Origin: Seison nebaliae
Taxonomy: Eukaryota; Rotifera; Pararotatoria; Seisonacea; Seisonidae
Direction of reading: 5' to 3'
Length of the DNA: 64,000 nucleotides
Assembly (NCBI GenBank): GCA_023231475.1
Contig: JALJEE010002741.1
Coordinates: 1 to 64,000 of the forward strand
Position 1 is the stretch's first letter, and every line of letters starts with the position of its first letter. The notes under the pieces were generated by a model that searched no databases, was not told where the DNA came from, and was given only the letters and a program-made list of their open reading frames with translations. Shown here in pieces: positions 13,481 through 24,538 of this stretch. A program made the position numbers and the translations under genes.

Positions 13481-16400
13481 TTAGTTATTTGGTGAACACG
13501 TTCCACAATTATCTAATTTGAGTTCTGATCGATTTTTCGGACGAATAATCTCACTGTTATTGTTGTTATTGTCCCTTGTTAAAGATGATGAAGAATTTTC
13601 GATACTTTTCATCAATTCTCCTTCTCGTTCTTGGGAAGTGATAATATTTGATGTTGTTGATGATTCATGAAAATTGTTTAAAGGTAATAAAGAATTAATA
13701 AAATCTTCTGAATTATCTTGATCGATTTCATCATCGTCATCATTATCATCATCATTTTCTGGATCATTGTCATCTGATGGAATATTGGAAATGGTGGCTA
13801 TCTTTTTCGATTGAGGAAGGTGATAAGCAACAGATACATGACATGTAGATCTATTATGTGATGAGGAAGATTGCTGATTTGTAATGGAGACATCATTCGA
13901 TTCTTCCAATTGTTCACAACTATTATTATAACAGAAAGGGAAAGCATCTGTACTTTCTTGTCGAGAGATTTGATTAGAATTCACCGGAGAATTCAATTGA
14001 ATATCTTCAAATTCTTCTTCATTCAAAATGCCATTATTCTGATTGGAATCATCAGCATATGAACTCTTCATAAAATGTACTAAAGCATTCTTCTGATTAT
14101 AAAGCATAGCTCTCAACATTTTTGGATTGGATTTAATCAGACCCTCACCATATTCTTCTTCCATTTCATCAATATCAACATCTGATAATGAATCATCCGA
14201 ATCATTCAGATGTTCATATTGATTCTTCTCATATTTTTCAATGTCCAACTTTTCCTTCTTTTCTCCTAAACGTTTCTTCTCATATTTCTTATCTTCCAAC
14301 ACTCGATCGACACACGACAAATCATTCCGTTCATGATGTCTCGTACAATTGAGTTGTGAATAGAATTTGGAAATGGGTTCCTTCTGATATTGTTGGTAGA
14401 TTCGGTGGATTTGTGAGAAGAGACTACCAATTTCACCTTCCAACTTAAAACCTTCTTCCGTTGAACGATCTTCGAGATGATGTAAGAGAAGAATTAACGT
14501 TTTCGGATTACTCAAATTCATTTGAACAATACTATTCTCTAAAAGAGCTCGGCGCATCTGAGAATTTCTGGGTAATCCTTTTAATGATGGTTCATAGAAA
14601 GCGGATAAAGAAGGAATGTAGGATGATATCGATTTTTCATTTTCATTCAATTCATCACTAATCGAATGATGACACAACAATGGATTATGTTGTGCGAATG
14701 ATTTGTTGAAATATTTTCTTTTTCGTTCATTGGAATGATTTTGAAAATATTTCCTTAATTCTTCTTGTGACGATCGATAACGACGAATTGCCCAATAACA
14801 TTTCTCATCCAACAACAAATCGAGTGATTGTGATGGATTATTTTTCGTATGTTTCAACATTTCCGTTATGAAATCTGCTGGAAATCCTAATTGCATCAAC
14901 TTCTCTAACGACTGACGATGAGGCCGGAAATGATCATGTTGTATTTGTCTCATATCAGCGATTAATGTATCGATATGTAATCGATTATCAATATCGACAA
15001 TCGATTCCTCAACATCTTCTACTTCTTCTTTCATTTCACTTTTCTCTGATGGTGATGTGATTGATGATGTTGATGTTGTCGGTATTGATGTGGTCAAATG
15101 AACATAAGACATATTATTACCAATATTCTGGTTTGTTGTATTTGAATCTTTATTCTTTAATGAATTTGATGATGTTTTCTTCGACTCTTCTAACAACCAA
15201 TCCATAGCAGAATCGAATTTATTGTTGAATTTCCTCAAAGCGACAATACATCGATGTTTATCAAATCCCATATCCATCAAATCATTCAAATGTTCTGTAT
15301 TCACATTGAAGGACGATAAAATGTCATCGAACTCTGATAATTGTTTTCCCGGTTTTGAATGGAATCGTACGATTCCATTTGGATTAATCGATCGTTTCAT
15401 CATCTCTTTAGCCTCATCCATCACCAGATACGAATAAGGTGAATAGGCAACTAATCGTTGAGATTCTTCGATTAATGTCACTAAAATTTTAACAATTTCA
15501 TAAAACGTCAATTGATGAGATTCAGTTGTGCGACGTTTATGTCTATTAAATACTTTCCTTTTCATATTTCTCGAATGTAGATGGAATTCATTCATTTGAA
15601 TATTACTCGAATTATCTTCAATATGATCACTGACATTCTGACACTTCGAATTACTCTCACAAACTATCTCTTTCTTCGACGTTACAGATGTGGCAGTTGA
15701 TGTTGTTATTATTGTAGAATTTTGGGCATGGTTCACCGTCGTACTTCCAATGTTATTGGTTGGAGAGGTGGTTGTTGTAGATGGTATGGAAGTGTAAGGA
15801 GTTGAACCGAATAATCTATATTTCTTTGTACGAGTTTTATTTGTTTTTGTCGTCTCTTTTTTTTGATGATCAATTTCTGATTTTATCGATTTATTTCTAT
15901 GATATAAATCGTTGCTGTTGATGATTGGAGCTCCAATCAAATCACAATAAATTCCATTATCTTCATTGTCAATCAAATGATCGATACTATCATCATTAAA
16001 TTCATTCAATTTATTTTTCATTTGTAAATTGAATAAAATCGAATTATTATCCTGATTTGTTTCCATTCTCACCGATGACGATGATGATGCTGATGTTCCT
16101 GATAATAAGACATCAGTATCTGACGATATATGCGTATCACCACTACCCACTTTCCCATTTATATCAACCAGATGAGAACAATGAGAATAATAATTATAAT
16201 TTTCCCAATTCGAATCGATTCTTTCAATTGGATGTTGATTCTTCATCGACATCTCATCATTCAAATATCGATTGAGTCTCAACGAGTTTGGAGATTTGAT
16301 TATTAAGAATGATAAAATATCTTCCACATTCTCAATATTCGTTAACTGATGATTATATTCCAAATATTTCTTCATATTCATTAATTCCATTTTCTCACTG

Positions 16401-16813
16401 ATCAATTTAAAGTGATGTTTTGATACAATACAATAATCATTCAAATGCCAGAAACTTTCGAATTTCATGTCAGGCATATTTGAACTTTCATAATTACTTA
16501 AAATCTCTTCAACAAACTTATCATGAAAATTTTCCAATGCTCTCTTCTTTAATCCTTCCAATGTGAATTCATCGATTTCCGTCTCACCAAAATAATAATG
16601 GACGGAAGATACCTTTCTCTGCAACGCATATTCTTCATATGATTGTTCATCAATCGATAAGGATGATAAGAATGCTCGATCTTTCAATTGTTTCCGATAA
16701 TACTTCCGAAATTGTTTGGGCAGGTCACTAAATGAGATTAGGAATATTGTATGATATTTTCCTCTTTGGTGGTTTGGTTGATGCATATTATCACATCTCA
16801 ACCATCGAAGCAT
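13481..16813 (-). CDS. UBAC1: UBAC1/KPC2-like ubiquitin-associated protein, enlarged
   Basis: Homologue of UBAC1 (KPC2), the adaptor subunit of the Kip1 ubiquitylation-promoting complex that carries substrates to the proteasome together with the RNF123 ligase. It is a single 1110-codon exon starting with ATG at 16813. In order: an N-terminal ubiquitin-like region (FTLEGLKKRALENF near residue 80); the conserved helix EIVKILVTLIEESQRLV near residue 440; a first UBA domain with LMDMGF near residue 510 ending AMDWLLEE; a second UBA with LMQLGF near residue 640 ending SLDLLLDE; and a STI1-like segment NSIVQMNLSNPKTLILLLHHLE near residue 760. The vertebrate protein is about 400 residues, so this one is nearly three times as long. 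The extra length is Ser/Asn/Asp-rich inserts and an acidic tail of about 300 residues. The domain order makes the assignment firm; ligase partnership is inferred. Confidence 0.82.
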   Translation of the reverse strand: MLRWLRCDNMHQPNHQRGKYHTIFLISFSDLPKQFRKYYRKQLKDRAFLSSLSIDEQSYEEYALQRKVSSVHYYFGETEIDEFTLEGLKKRALENFHDKFVEEILSNYESSNMPDMKFESFWHLNDYCIVSKHHFKLISEKMELMNMKKYLEYNHQLTNIENVEDILSFLIIKSPNSLRLNRYLNDEMSMKNQHPIERIDSNWENYNYYSHCSHLVDINGKVGSGDTHISSDTDVLLSGTSASSSSSVRMETNQDNNSILFNLQMKNKLNEFNDDSIDHLIDNEDNGIYCDLIGAPIINSNDLYHRNKSIKSEIDHQKKETTKTNKTRTKKYRLFGSTPYTSIPSTTTTSPTNNIGSTTVNHAQNSTIITTSTATSVTSKKEIVCESNSKCQNVSDHIEDNSSNIQMNEFHLHSRNMKRKVFNRHKRRTTESHQLTFYEIVKILVTLIEESQRLVAYSPYSYLVMDEAKEMMKRSINPNGIVRFHSKPGKQLSEFDDILSSFNVNTEHLNDLMDMGFDKHRCIVALRKFNNKFDSAMDWLLEESKKTSSNSLKNKDSNTTNQNIGNNMSYVHLTTSIPTTSTSSITSPSEKSEMKEEVEDVEESIVDIDNRLHIDTLIADMRQIQHDHFRPHRQSLEKLMQLGFPADFITEMLKHTKNNPSQSLDLLLDEKCYWAIRRYRSSQEELRKYFQNHSNERKRKYFNKSFAQHNPLLCHHSISDELNENEKSISSYIPSLSAFYEPSLKGLPRNSQMRRALLENSIVQMNLSNPKTLILLLHHLEDRSTEEGFKLEGEIGSLFSQIHRIYQQYQKEPISKFYSQLNCTRHHERNDLSCVDRVLEDKKYEKKRLGEKKEKLDIEKYEKNQYEHLNDSDDSLSDVDIDEMEEEYGEGLIKSNPKMLRAMLYNQKNALVHFMKSSYADDSNQNNGILNEEEFEDIQLNSPVNSNQISRQESTDAFPFCYNNSCEQLEESNDVSITNQQSSSSHNRSTCHVSVAYHLPQSKKIATISNIPSDDNDPENDDDNDDDDEIDQDNSEDFINSLLPLNNFHESSTTSNIITSQEREGELMKSIENSSSSLTRDNNNNNSEIIRPKNRSELKLDNCGTCSPNN

Positions 16814-17179
16814 TTGGCGGTTAAATAAATTGAAACATTTCCTTCTCTTTCACAGGAAATGTTTTCTTCTTTCTCTTTTCTACTAAATATTGTTTTCCTT
16901 TTTTTCTTCTACTAAATGAGAAAAAGGTAATGGAATGGAACGGAATTGACTGTTTCGATTGAATAAATAAATAAATAATTATTTTTGATTTAAAATAAAA
17001 TAATAAACATCTATCAATGAACAGAAAGAATTAATATCAATTATCGAAATAAACGATGGTGATGATAATATGTTGTCATTAGTTTAAAGTGACAACCAAA
17101 AAAGAAAATATCATTATAACAAACAAAACAACAACAATAAATTGTCGATAAGAAAAAATAAAAATTAATAAGAATAAAA
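16814..17179. promoter_or_regulatory. UBAC1-GPN3 intergenic spacer
   Basis: This 366-bp AT-rich spacer separates the stop of GPN3 from the start of the downstream UBAC1-like gene on the same strand. It must contain the UBAC1 promoter and the GPN3 polyadenylation region. AATAAA-type signals occur on the minus strand, but no specific promoter motif stands out. Confidence 0.4.
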
Positions 17180-18097
17180 TTAATCATCTTCTTTTGGTAA
17201 CATGTCACTATCTTCTCTAACATCAAAATTCTCTCCGTATTGAATACAATTATCGAGAAGTAATGTCAATTGTTCTATTGATTCCTCATCATTCATATGA
17301 ATTGAAGAGAATTTCACTAAAGAATAGTCGTATAATGTTCTCTCTAAAATCTTTGTCAACTTTCCAAATTTGTTTGTAAAAGTTAATGGAGACGTTGAGG
17401 AAGAAGTTTCATCATCATCATTATTTTTGAAATTCATATCAAAATTATCATCATGAATTCCATCTGATGCTACACTGTAACCATAATCTAACATTTCCGT
17501 TGTATTCTCGTCTAACATGTCTTCGATTTGATTTCGATGTTTTGATGATAATAAATCCATTTTAGAAACGACATTCAATTGTGGCATTTCGAGATGCATC
17601 ATCGTCGATAAACCGGCTAATGATGCTGCAATATACTTCGATCTCTCAACAAGAAAATGAGCATCGATCACATAAAGGACGACGAGATTGAAATGAAGTT
17701 GTCTGGTGAGATGAGAGATGATATTAATCATTTCTGGACAATCAGTATATAATTCTAATTGACCCGGACAATCAAATAAATAAAACGTATCATCATCAAT
17801 TGATTCCATATTAATGAAACTCTCAAGAAAGTCCACATTCTCCGACAGATATTTTATGGCAAAGATCAATGCACCATTCGGTCCCAATCTCAATTCTTCA
17901 TCTTCTGCTATATCATCAACACTAATAAGATTTCGTACATCTCCATCAACATTATAATCGAAATGTTCAGCGGCTGGATCAAGATTTATGCACGAATGTC
18001 TTCGACGTATCGTTGAGAAATGAGAAGAGAGAATTGTACATAATGTCGATTTCCCAGCACCTGCTGGACCAACAACGAGAGCTCCATATCGTGACAT
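17180..18097 (-). CDS. GPN3: GPN-loop GTPase 3
   Basis: Small GTPase of the GPN family, which works with GPN1 in assembly and nuclear import of RNA polymerase II (and III). It is an intronless reading frame of 305 residues starting MSRYGALVVGPAGAGKST, so the P-loop (G1) lies at residues 10-18. The defining Gly-Pro-Asn insertion is present (GPNGALIF near residue 74), as are the G3 motif DCPGQLELY near residue 108 and the base-recognition motif SKMDLL near residue 180. LDPAAEHF follows the G1 region, as in the family. Length is close to the roughly 285 residues usual for GPN3. The region around residues 205-235 carries an Asp/Asn/Ser-rich insert before the conserved C-terminal helix. The short, family-typical N terminus supports the chosen start. 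Confidence 0.96.
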   Translation of the reverse strand: MSRYGALVVGPAGAGKSTLCTILSSHFSTIRRRHSCINLDPAAEHFDYNVDGDVRNLISVDDIAEDEELRLGPNGALIFAIKYLSENVDFLESFINMESIDDDTFYLFDCPGQLELYTDCPEMINIISHLTRQLHFNLVVLYVIDAHFLVERSKYIAASLAGLSTMMHLEMPQLNVVSKMDLLSSKHRNQIEDMLDENTTEMLDYGYSVASDGIHDDNFDMNFKNNDDDETSSSTSPLTFTNKFGKLTKILERTLYDYSLVKFSSIHMNDEESIEQLTLLLDNCIQYGENFDVREDSDMLPKEDD

Positions 18098-18746
18098 TAA
18101 TAAACAGATTAAGGGAATTTCTTAAAAATTTCTTTTTCTAAAAATTCCCAATTAACCGATAACAACTAATAGAAGAAAGAAGAAATGATATGAAGTGATG
18201 ATGAAAATAATTGTCTTCATGTCGTAACATTTCTAAAGATTATCATAGGAATATATTTACGATGTTTCTAAAATATCATATCAATTTATATAAATATATG
18301 TTTAGAAGGAAGATGTAAGAGAAAAATAGAATTTCTCTACACATAAATTAATACAAGATTGTTTTCCTTATATAGATGTTGTCGATTTTATTATTTTCTG
18401 TTCTAATCTGGCAACAATATGGTAAAATTTAGTCACAGAAATATATGCAATCATTTCATTTCATTCTATACGACTATCACATGTAACATGAGAATATGTA
18501 TATACAAAATTACAATTACCTCCCAACAATTTAATAAAGTTTGGATGTCATAATAATGTATATTGACAACGAATAGAATAATTCTCACATATATTTTACT
18601 TTCTTCCCTTTATTTAGAAATTAAAGGAAAATTAATAGAGAAAAATCAAGAGACGAAAGTTTAATAAGTTTAACATTCTTTTTATCAAAACTACTTTTTC
18701 TATTTATCAAAAATTTAGCCAAATTATTCACAGATATTTTTCGAAA
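18098..18746. other. Spacer between GPN3 and the Shisa-like gene
   Basis: About 650 bp of AT-rich sequence with no coding potential that I can support. It should contain the GPN3 promoter at its left end and the 3' UTR of the Shisa-like gene at its right end. Confidence 0.4.
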
Positions 18747-19158
18747 TCATATTTTCACATAATATTGATCTTCTTTGGCGATACCACAATCAGCGAGACC
18801 TTCCATTTCTGCATTGCATGCAATTCTTCCAGCTTTACCCAATGTCACTTTTCCTTCACTTTTCTTTTTATGGACAATTGGTCGCTTCTTCCCAAAAAAA
18901 TAGATGAGATATGCAATAACAGGTAATAATAAAAGTAGCCATAACAGTTGTTTTAATCCTGGTCCATAACTACCTCCAAAACAAATTATTTTATTCTTAT
19001 TGAAAATTTTAGTACCTGCAATTCTCATCATCCAATTTAGCTAGATGTGTCGTACAACAATATTTCCATTCACATACACCACAACAGTGTTTTCCTGAGT
19101 CACAATTCTTTTCATCATGACTCTTCCCGTACCAATCTGTATATGCTAAACAACTCAT
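18747..19158 (-). CDS. Small Shisa-like cysteine-rich single-pass membrane protein
   Basis: Two-exon gene (19158-19016 and 18969-18747; 46-bp intron beginning GTACTA) encoding 121 residues. Exon 1 gives a cysteine-rich ectodomain containing CDSGKHCCGVCEWKYCC, the CCGxC...CC signature of the Shisa/WBP1/VOPP1/CYYR1 superfamily. Exon 2 gives a hydrophobic segment (LLWLLLLLPVIAYLIYFF, residues about 57-74) followed by a basic stop-transfer stretch (GKKRPIVHKKK) and a short cytoplasmic tail. Family members are adaptor-like regulators of receptor trafficking or maturation in the ER and endosomes; that role is inference here. I see no cleavable signal peptide before the Cys-rich domain, so either an upstream exon is missing from this model or the protein inserts with its N terminus outside through the membrane segment. 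Confidence 0.7.
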
Positions 19159-20027
19159 ACTTTGCTAAATATATGTACTTAATCTTTTTGCTATTATTTG
19201 GTTATTCTGTGAATTTTTTGAAACGTGGAATTACACGTCACTTTATACTGATGTCCCATTTAATACAATGTCGGACTGTCCGTTTCTAGGAAAATAAATT
19301 AATTCGAAGAAAAATTATAACGTAAGTCTTAAAAATTAATTTTTATCTGATTCGATTTAAGAAGATCTGGGAGAAGATTTTGAAATTAAATTTTGGGCTT
19401 TTATCGATAAAATTTGATTAAATATTTAATTTAATAAATTAAGCTTAATGGTAGAAGGTAGTCCAAGCTAAATATTTGAGTAATAAATTCTGAAGACAAA
19501 GAATTTTTATGATGATAAGCTAATTTAGGTATACGAATATACTGAACTTCGTTACATACGAATTAAATAAAACTGCTTTTCATTGTGTTATTTGGTGGAG
19601 AAGAATATTTGAAATTTCTGTCTTAATTTTTTCCCTTAATAAATAATGAGACGAAACTATAACGAAACGACTGGACAACGTAAAGATGGGATAAATGTCA
19701 AAGTTAGTACATTTGGTAAGCATTTGATATTTGATGGTATGATGAGCGTAATTGATTCCACATAAGGAGCCGATTGCTCATTGGAAAAAATGAAGAAGAG
19801 AATGAAAATTTTTCCTAATAATTTAGAATAGGTATTGTATAGGAATAATTTTGTTTGATTTTTCTTCGTTCCACTCAAACTATCTCAATGACGACCAGTG
19901 ATACATATTACATATGTCTTATCTTTAAACAAATATCAGTAAATATATTGTGTGAATTTCATTGATAAATTTTCGATAAAAACCATTTCAATTTTCATAA
20001 TTTTATTCATTTTCAAATCATTTAAAG
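19159..20027. other. Divergent intergenic region, possible first exon of the RRM gene
   Basis: This interval separates the minus-strand Shisa-like gene from the plus-strand RRM gene. An ATG at 19646 opens a short frame (MRRNYNETTGQRKDGINVK) that ends at a GTTAGT donor after 19702. Joining it in phase 0 to the acceptor TTTAAAG before 20028 would give the RRM gene a proper methionine start. The GTT donor matches the habit of other introns here, but the implied 325-bp intron is longer than usual and there is no homology support for the exon. Confidence 0.3.
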
Positions 20028-22736
20028 TTGAGATTGGGTCCCAATGGATATATTAAACATGATTCAACAGCGGGACGTCGACGTATTAAACAAATCCAGC
20101 ATCAAAAGCTCAAAAAGGTTCCGGAAGAGAAATTTGTCATGCCGACTGTCCAAATCGAAAATGATAATTATAAAAAAACGACAACCTTCACCAAGAATGT
20201 GAATAAGAATAATGTTGGAAATAAAGGAAATGATTTCGATCATCTACCAGATCGTGTAGTTATTGCCGATAATCGTGAAATGCGAATTAAGGAACCGATA
20301 ATTTGGGAGAATTCCGACCAGCGAAGAATTGAGAGTAGTGTCAGAAATGAAGTTTCTACTCGAGATTATCCATCACTACCCAAACCACGTGATGATTCTT
20401 GTATTGTTCATCAAGATCGATCGAATGATTTCAATTCCAATCATAATTATGTTGAAAGAGAAAAGAAGAAACCAGTTGAATTTTATATGGGAAAAAATCG
20501 AGAAGATGATTATATCAGATATCATGAAAACGATTATGATTCTTATCCGAAACCACATAACAATAACAGAGATCATTATTATAACAATAACAGGAGTTAT
20601 GTAAATAAACAGAGTGAAAGATCAAATCCACCAAATCAACGACATCGTTCTCCCGTACCTCCATTAAAACCACCATCCGATCCTCGACCTTATGACGTTA
20701 TTTATCGACGACGAGAATATTCACCAAACTATGAGAATGAGAGAAGAATTCGAATTACTAAAAGTCCAAAAGATCCGAGAGATCCGAGAGATCCGAAAAA
20801 AAGACGAATGGATTTTCATCGTCATACACCTTCTCCTGAATACAGATCAAATCCGACGAAAGAATTAGATTTGGATTATTTGAAAAGGAAACCAATGTCA
20901 CCCGATTTAACATATGACAATCGACCATATCGTAAAAGATCTGGTTCGCCATTGAAGAAATATGGTAAAGAAAGAAATGATTATTATCGTGATAGACGAA
21001 TGGATGACAATTATCGTCCAAATGAAATGAGTCGTCGAGATAATCGGAGAGATCGTCGGAATTATCCTGAAGAAGAATTCAATAGGAATCGTCAACAAGG
21101 TCGTCATCGTTCGCCAATAAAAGATATGCATAAAATGAAGAAAAATGTCGATAACAAATTTACAGATTTTCTTCGAAGGAAATCAGATTGGTTAGAAGAT
21201 GAACCAGAAAATGATAAAAGAGAGAAGGGAGATAATTATGAGAAATCTCTAAATCGAACTCGTGAGCGATCAATAGCTAGATTGATCGTGAGGAATTTGA
21301 AAGAGACGGTAACGAAGCGGGATATTTACGATTTGATGGCACCTTACGGAGAGATCGCCAATTGTCAAATGAATGAAGGAGCGGACAATCGGAGCGCGTA
21401 CGTCGATTTCACTAAGAGAAGAAATGCAGTAGATGCGGCAATCAAATATCATAGTCGAACATTGGACGGTTTGTAAATGAATAATTAAGTAGATGTGCTC
21501 ATCTATATTTAGTTCTTGTTGAATGAGACGAAATTTCTTGGAAACAGAGTCAGTCCTTTTCTTCTCATCAATTTTCCTCTTTCCATTCCGATAACGTAAT
21601 TTTAGTTTTCCCAATATATATTTATTTATTTTCTTATTTTACATTCCGTATGGACCAAAATTCCACAAACATGTCAATCTCCATCATATAATCCACAAAT
21701 CAAATCAATTAAATTCAATTCTTCCACAAATAAGATGAAGTTAATAGATGAAATGATAAAGAAAAATGTTACCATTATACAGATAAAGTACAAATAAATA
21801 ACTCAACACAAATATTTATTAAACAAGTGAATAATAAGACGATTATTCACCGTATTGGATTATTCAAATCAAGGACAATTCATGTGGAAAAGTAATTTCG
21901 GATATTGTTCTCAATTGGAAAATTAAATAAAGAAAAAAATGAATAAAATAAAGAAGAATTATTATAGTAAATGAATTGGAATGAATAAATCAATGAAATG
22001 ATTGACCAATAACCAATAAGAGAGGAATGATGAATAAATATCTCTTTGTAATTTTAATTCTTAAGTCACTCCCATGTCCATTTTTTTCTCAATCAACTAA
22101 TTTATTATATTCTCAATTTCCTCTTTTTCTTCTTCACTGAATTTCTTTATTGAAATTCAATAACTTTTTTATAGAACTAATGATTCTTCTCATTTTCTCT
22201 CCCACCATCCAAATATCTATGACTTTCTAGAATATGAAATGCAGATTGAAATTAAGAGTATCAACCAGACAACAAATACAATTCGAGATATCAAATTCGC
22301 AGAGAGGAGACCCAATCGACGACAAATGGATATAGTTCCATCGTCTTATAAGATATCTCGTAATGCAGATGTCGTGCCAATGGAAAGTGGAGGAGTACCG
22401 ACTCCTTTAGTTCGAAAAAATGATTTACCAGAATCGACGGCTGCTGTTGTGAGTAGCAATGCTTCTGCTGCTGCTGAGAAATATTATCAACGATTAACGA
22501 AAGATACGAAATTGAATCAGACGAAAAATCCACATATGCAACCATATTTAGGACCAATGAATTCAGGGTTAAATTTCTAAAATTAATTGAACCAAATTTG
22601 AATTGTGTTTTTTAGAACATTTATTAATTCAGTACGAAATGGAATTGTTGGAAGTGAAGCGTTGTATCTACACAATCCCCCGCCACCAATCATCGCCCCA
22701 CATCACTTACCACAATTTCCAACGAGTCAATATTGA
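20028..22736 (+). CDS. Arg-rich RNA-binding protein with C-terminal RRM
   Basis: Frame-consistent exons are 20028-21468, 22231-22567 and 22616-22736 (633 codons, 5' start not included). No ATG opens the first exon; it follows a likely acceptor, and a candidate first exon lies at 19646-19702. Residues 1 to about 400 are highly charged, with many Arg-Asp, Arg-Arg and Ser-Pro pairs and a short DPRDPRDP repeat, like a disordered nuclear RNA-processing protein. An RNA recognition motif starts at ARLIVRNLKETVTKRDIYDL, continues through AYVDFTKRRNAVDAAIKYHS and finishes only after the 762-bp intron (YEMQIEIKS), so the splice is well supported. The RRM is reminiscent of the ALYREF/PDIP3 export-adaptor class, but I cannot name an orthologue. 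AATAAA lies about 13 bp past the stop. Confidence 0.75.
21469..22230 (+). other. Unusually long (762 bp) intron inside the RRM
   Basis: The intron runs from a GTTTGT donor to a TTTCTAG acceptor and splits the RRM between its last helix and final strand. Nearly all other introns in the window are below 80 bp. The interior is AT-rich, with no open frame or RNA gene that I recognise. Confidence 0.65.
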
Positions 22737-23081
22737 AGTGGATTATCTAATAAATAATTAATTTTGTTTTATTCTTCTACTATTTTTTAATTGTTTCGCT
22801 CTCTAATCATTCTCTCCGATTAACCTCCACAAATAAACTTATTTTTATTTGAACACTTTACTAATTGTGAGAAGTAAATATAGCTCGAACGATAAATGAA
22901 AATGAGAAAACTATTTTCACTTTTGAATTAATTTTTCTTTCAAATATTTTTTTTCCATTTTTTTACCGAAAGTTTTATAATTTAATTTTTCTCCACCATT
23001 TTATCTCGCTTCCGATAATCCGTCAACATTTTCGGATTAACTTTTCAATCGTGATTAGTAAGTGGAAAATAAAGAAAAATT
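22737..23081. promoter_or_regulatory. RRM gene 3' region and beta-tubulin promoter region
   Basis: This 345-bp interval contains an AATAAA near 22749 for the upstream gene and T-rich sequence just before the beta-tubulin start. No specific regulatory motif could be assigned. Confidence 0.4.
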
Positions 23082-24538
23082 ATGCGAGAAATTGTTCACG
23101 TTCAAATAGGAAATTGTGGAAATCAAATAGGATCGAAATTTTGGGAAGTTATTTCGGATGAACACGGAATTGATCCGACAGGAACATATCATGGCGAATC
23201 CGATCTACAATTAGAGAGAGTTACAGTTTATTATAATGAAGCTATGAATGGACATTATGTTCCGAGAGCAGCATTAGTGGATTTAGATCCTTCAATGATT
23301 GAATCAATAATTGATACACCTTATGGTGGTTTATTTAAACCTGAAAATATTGTTACAGGTCATGTTGGTGCAGGAAATAATTGGGCGAAAGGACATTATT
23401 CACCTTTAGTTAATCCGGTAATGGATGTTATTAGAAAGGAAGCTGAAGCTACTGATGCAATGCAAGGCATTCAAATTACTCATTCGATTGGGGGAGGTAG
23501 TGGTGCAGGATTAGGAACAGGTTTAATTTAATAAGATTTTTAATAAAATTTATAATTTTAAATTAATATAAAGCATTAACTATGAGAATAGAAGAAGAAT
23601 TTCCAGATAAGATCGTTGAAACTGTTTCCGTTGTGCCATCACCTAAAGTATCAGATACTGTAGTCGAACCATATAACGCCACTTTAGCTTTCCATCATTT
23701 AGTCGAACATACTGATGAGACGTTTTGTATCGATAATGAAGCTTTATTTAATATTTGTATGAATACATTAAGAATTACAACACCAACATATATGGATCTT
23801 AATCATCTCGTATCTAGTGCCATGTCAGGAATAACAACATGTCTTCGATTTCCAGGTCAATTGAATGCTGATTTAAGGAAATTGGCAGTAAATATGGTTC
23901 CTTTTCCACGTCTACATTTTTTCATACCTGCTTTTGTCCCATTAACGAGTCGAAATAGTGTTCCTTATCAAGCCGTGTCTGTACATGAATTAGTTCATCA
24001 AATGTTTGAACCGGCTCATATGATGGCCGCTTGTAATCCAACAAACGGTCGATATTTATGTGTTGCATCTGTATTTCGTGGTCGAGTGAGTATGAAAGAA
24101 GTGGATGAATTAATGTCAAATGTTCAAATAAAAAATAGAAGTTCTTTCGTCGAATGGATTCCTAATAACGTGAAAACGGCCGTTTGTGACATCGCTCCTA
24201 GAGGACTGAAAATGTCAGCCACATTTATCGGAAATTCGACAGCAATTCAAGATTTGTTTCGACGGATTGCTGAACAATATTCAGCGATGTATCGTAGAAA
24301 AGCTTTCTTGCATTGGTATCTGAATGAAGGTATGGAAGAAGCGGAATTTATGGAAGCTGAATCCAATATGAATGATCTCATTTCCGAATATCAACAATAC
24401 GAAGAAAGTGATTTGAATGAAGATGAATTATATGATGAATTCGATGAATCACAAGATATACAGACTGAACATGAATCACCTGAACATGAAATTTATGAGA
24501 GAGCAGCATCAATTGGCACTCATCCAATAGAGGAATAG
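23082..24538 (+). CDS. Divergent beta-tubulin
   Basis: Beta-tubulin, the GTP-exchanging subunit of microtubules. Exons 23082-23520 and 23574-24538 are joined across a 53-bp GTTTAA...AAAG intron, giving 467 residues. It opens with the MREI autoregulation tetrapeptide. The C-terminal half is well conserved ([50 protein letters not shown]). The N-terminal GTP-binding half is unusual: residue 11 is Asn instead of the near-invariant Gln, the loop normally DLEPGTM reads DLDPSMI, about three residues are missing after NNWAKGHY, and the glycine-rich GGGTGSG loop reads GGGSGAG. The acidic tail is about 20 residues longer than usual and ends GTHPIEE. These changes suggest a specialised, perhaps tissue-restricted isotype rather than the main cytoplasmic one, which is inference. 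No frame breaks are seen. Confidence 0.93.

Noticed and set aside
20329-21131. Several overlapping open frames on both strands inside the RRM gene
   Set aside because: They are shadows of the low-complexity, Arg/Asp-rich coding frame, with no start context, domains or splice partners of their own.
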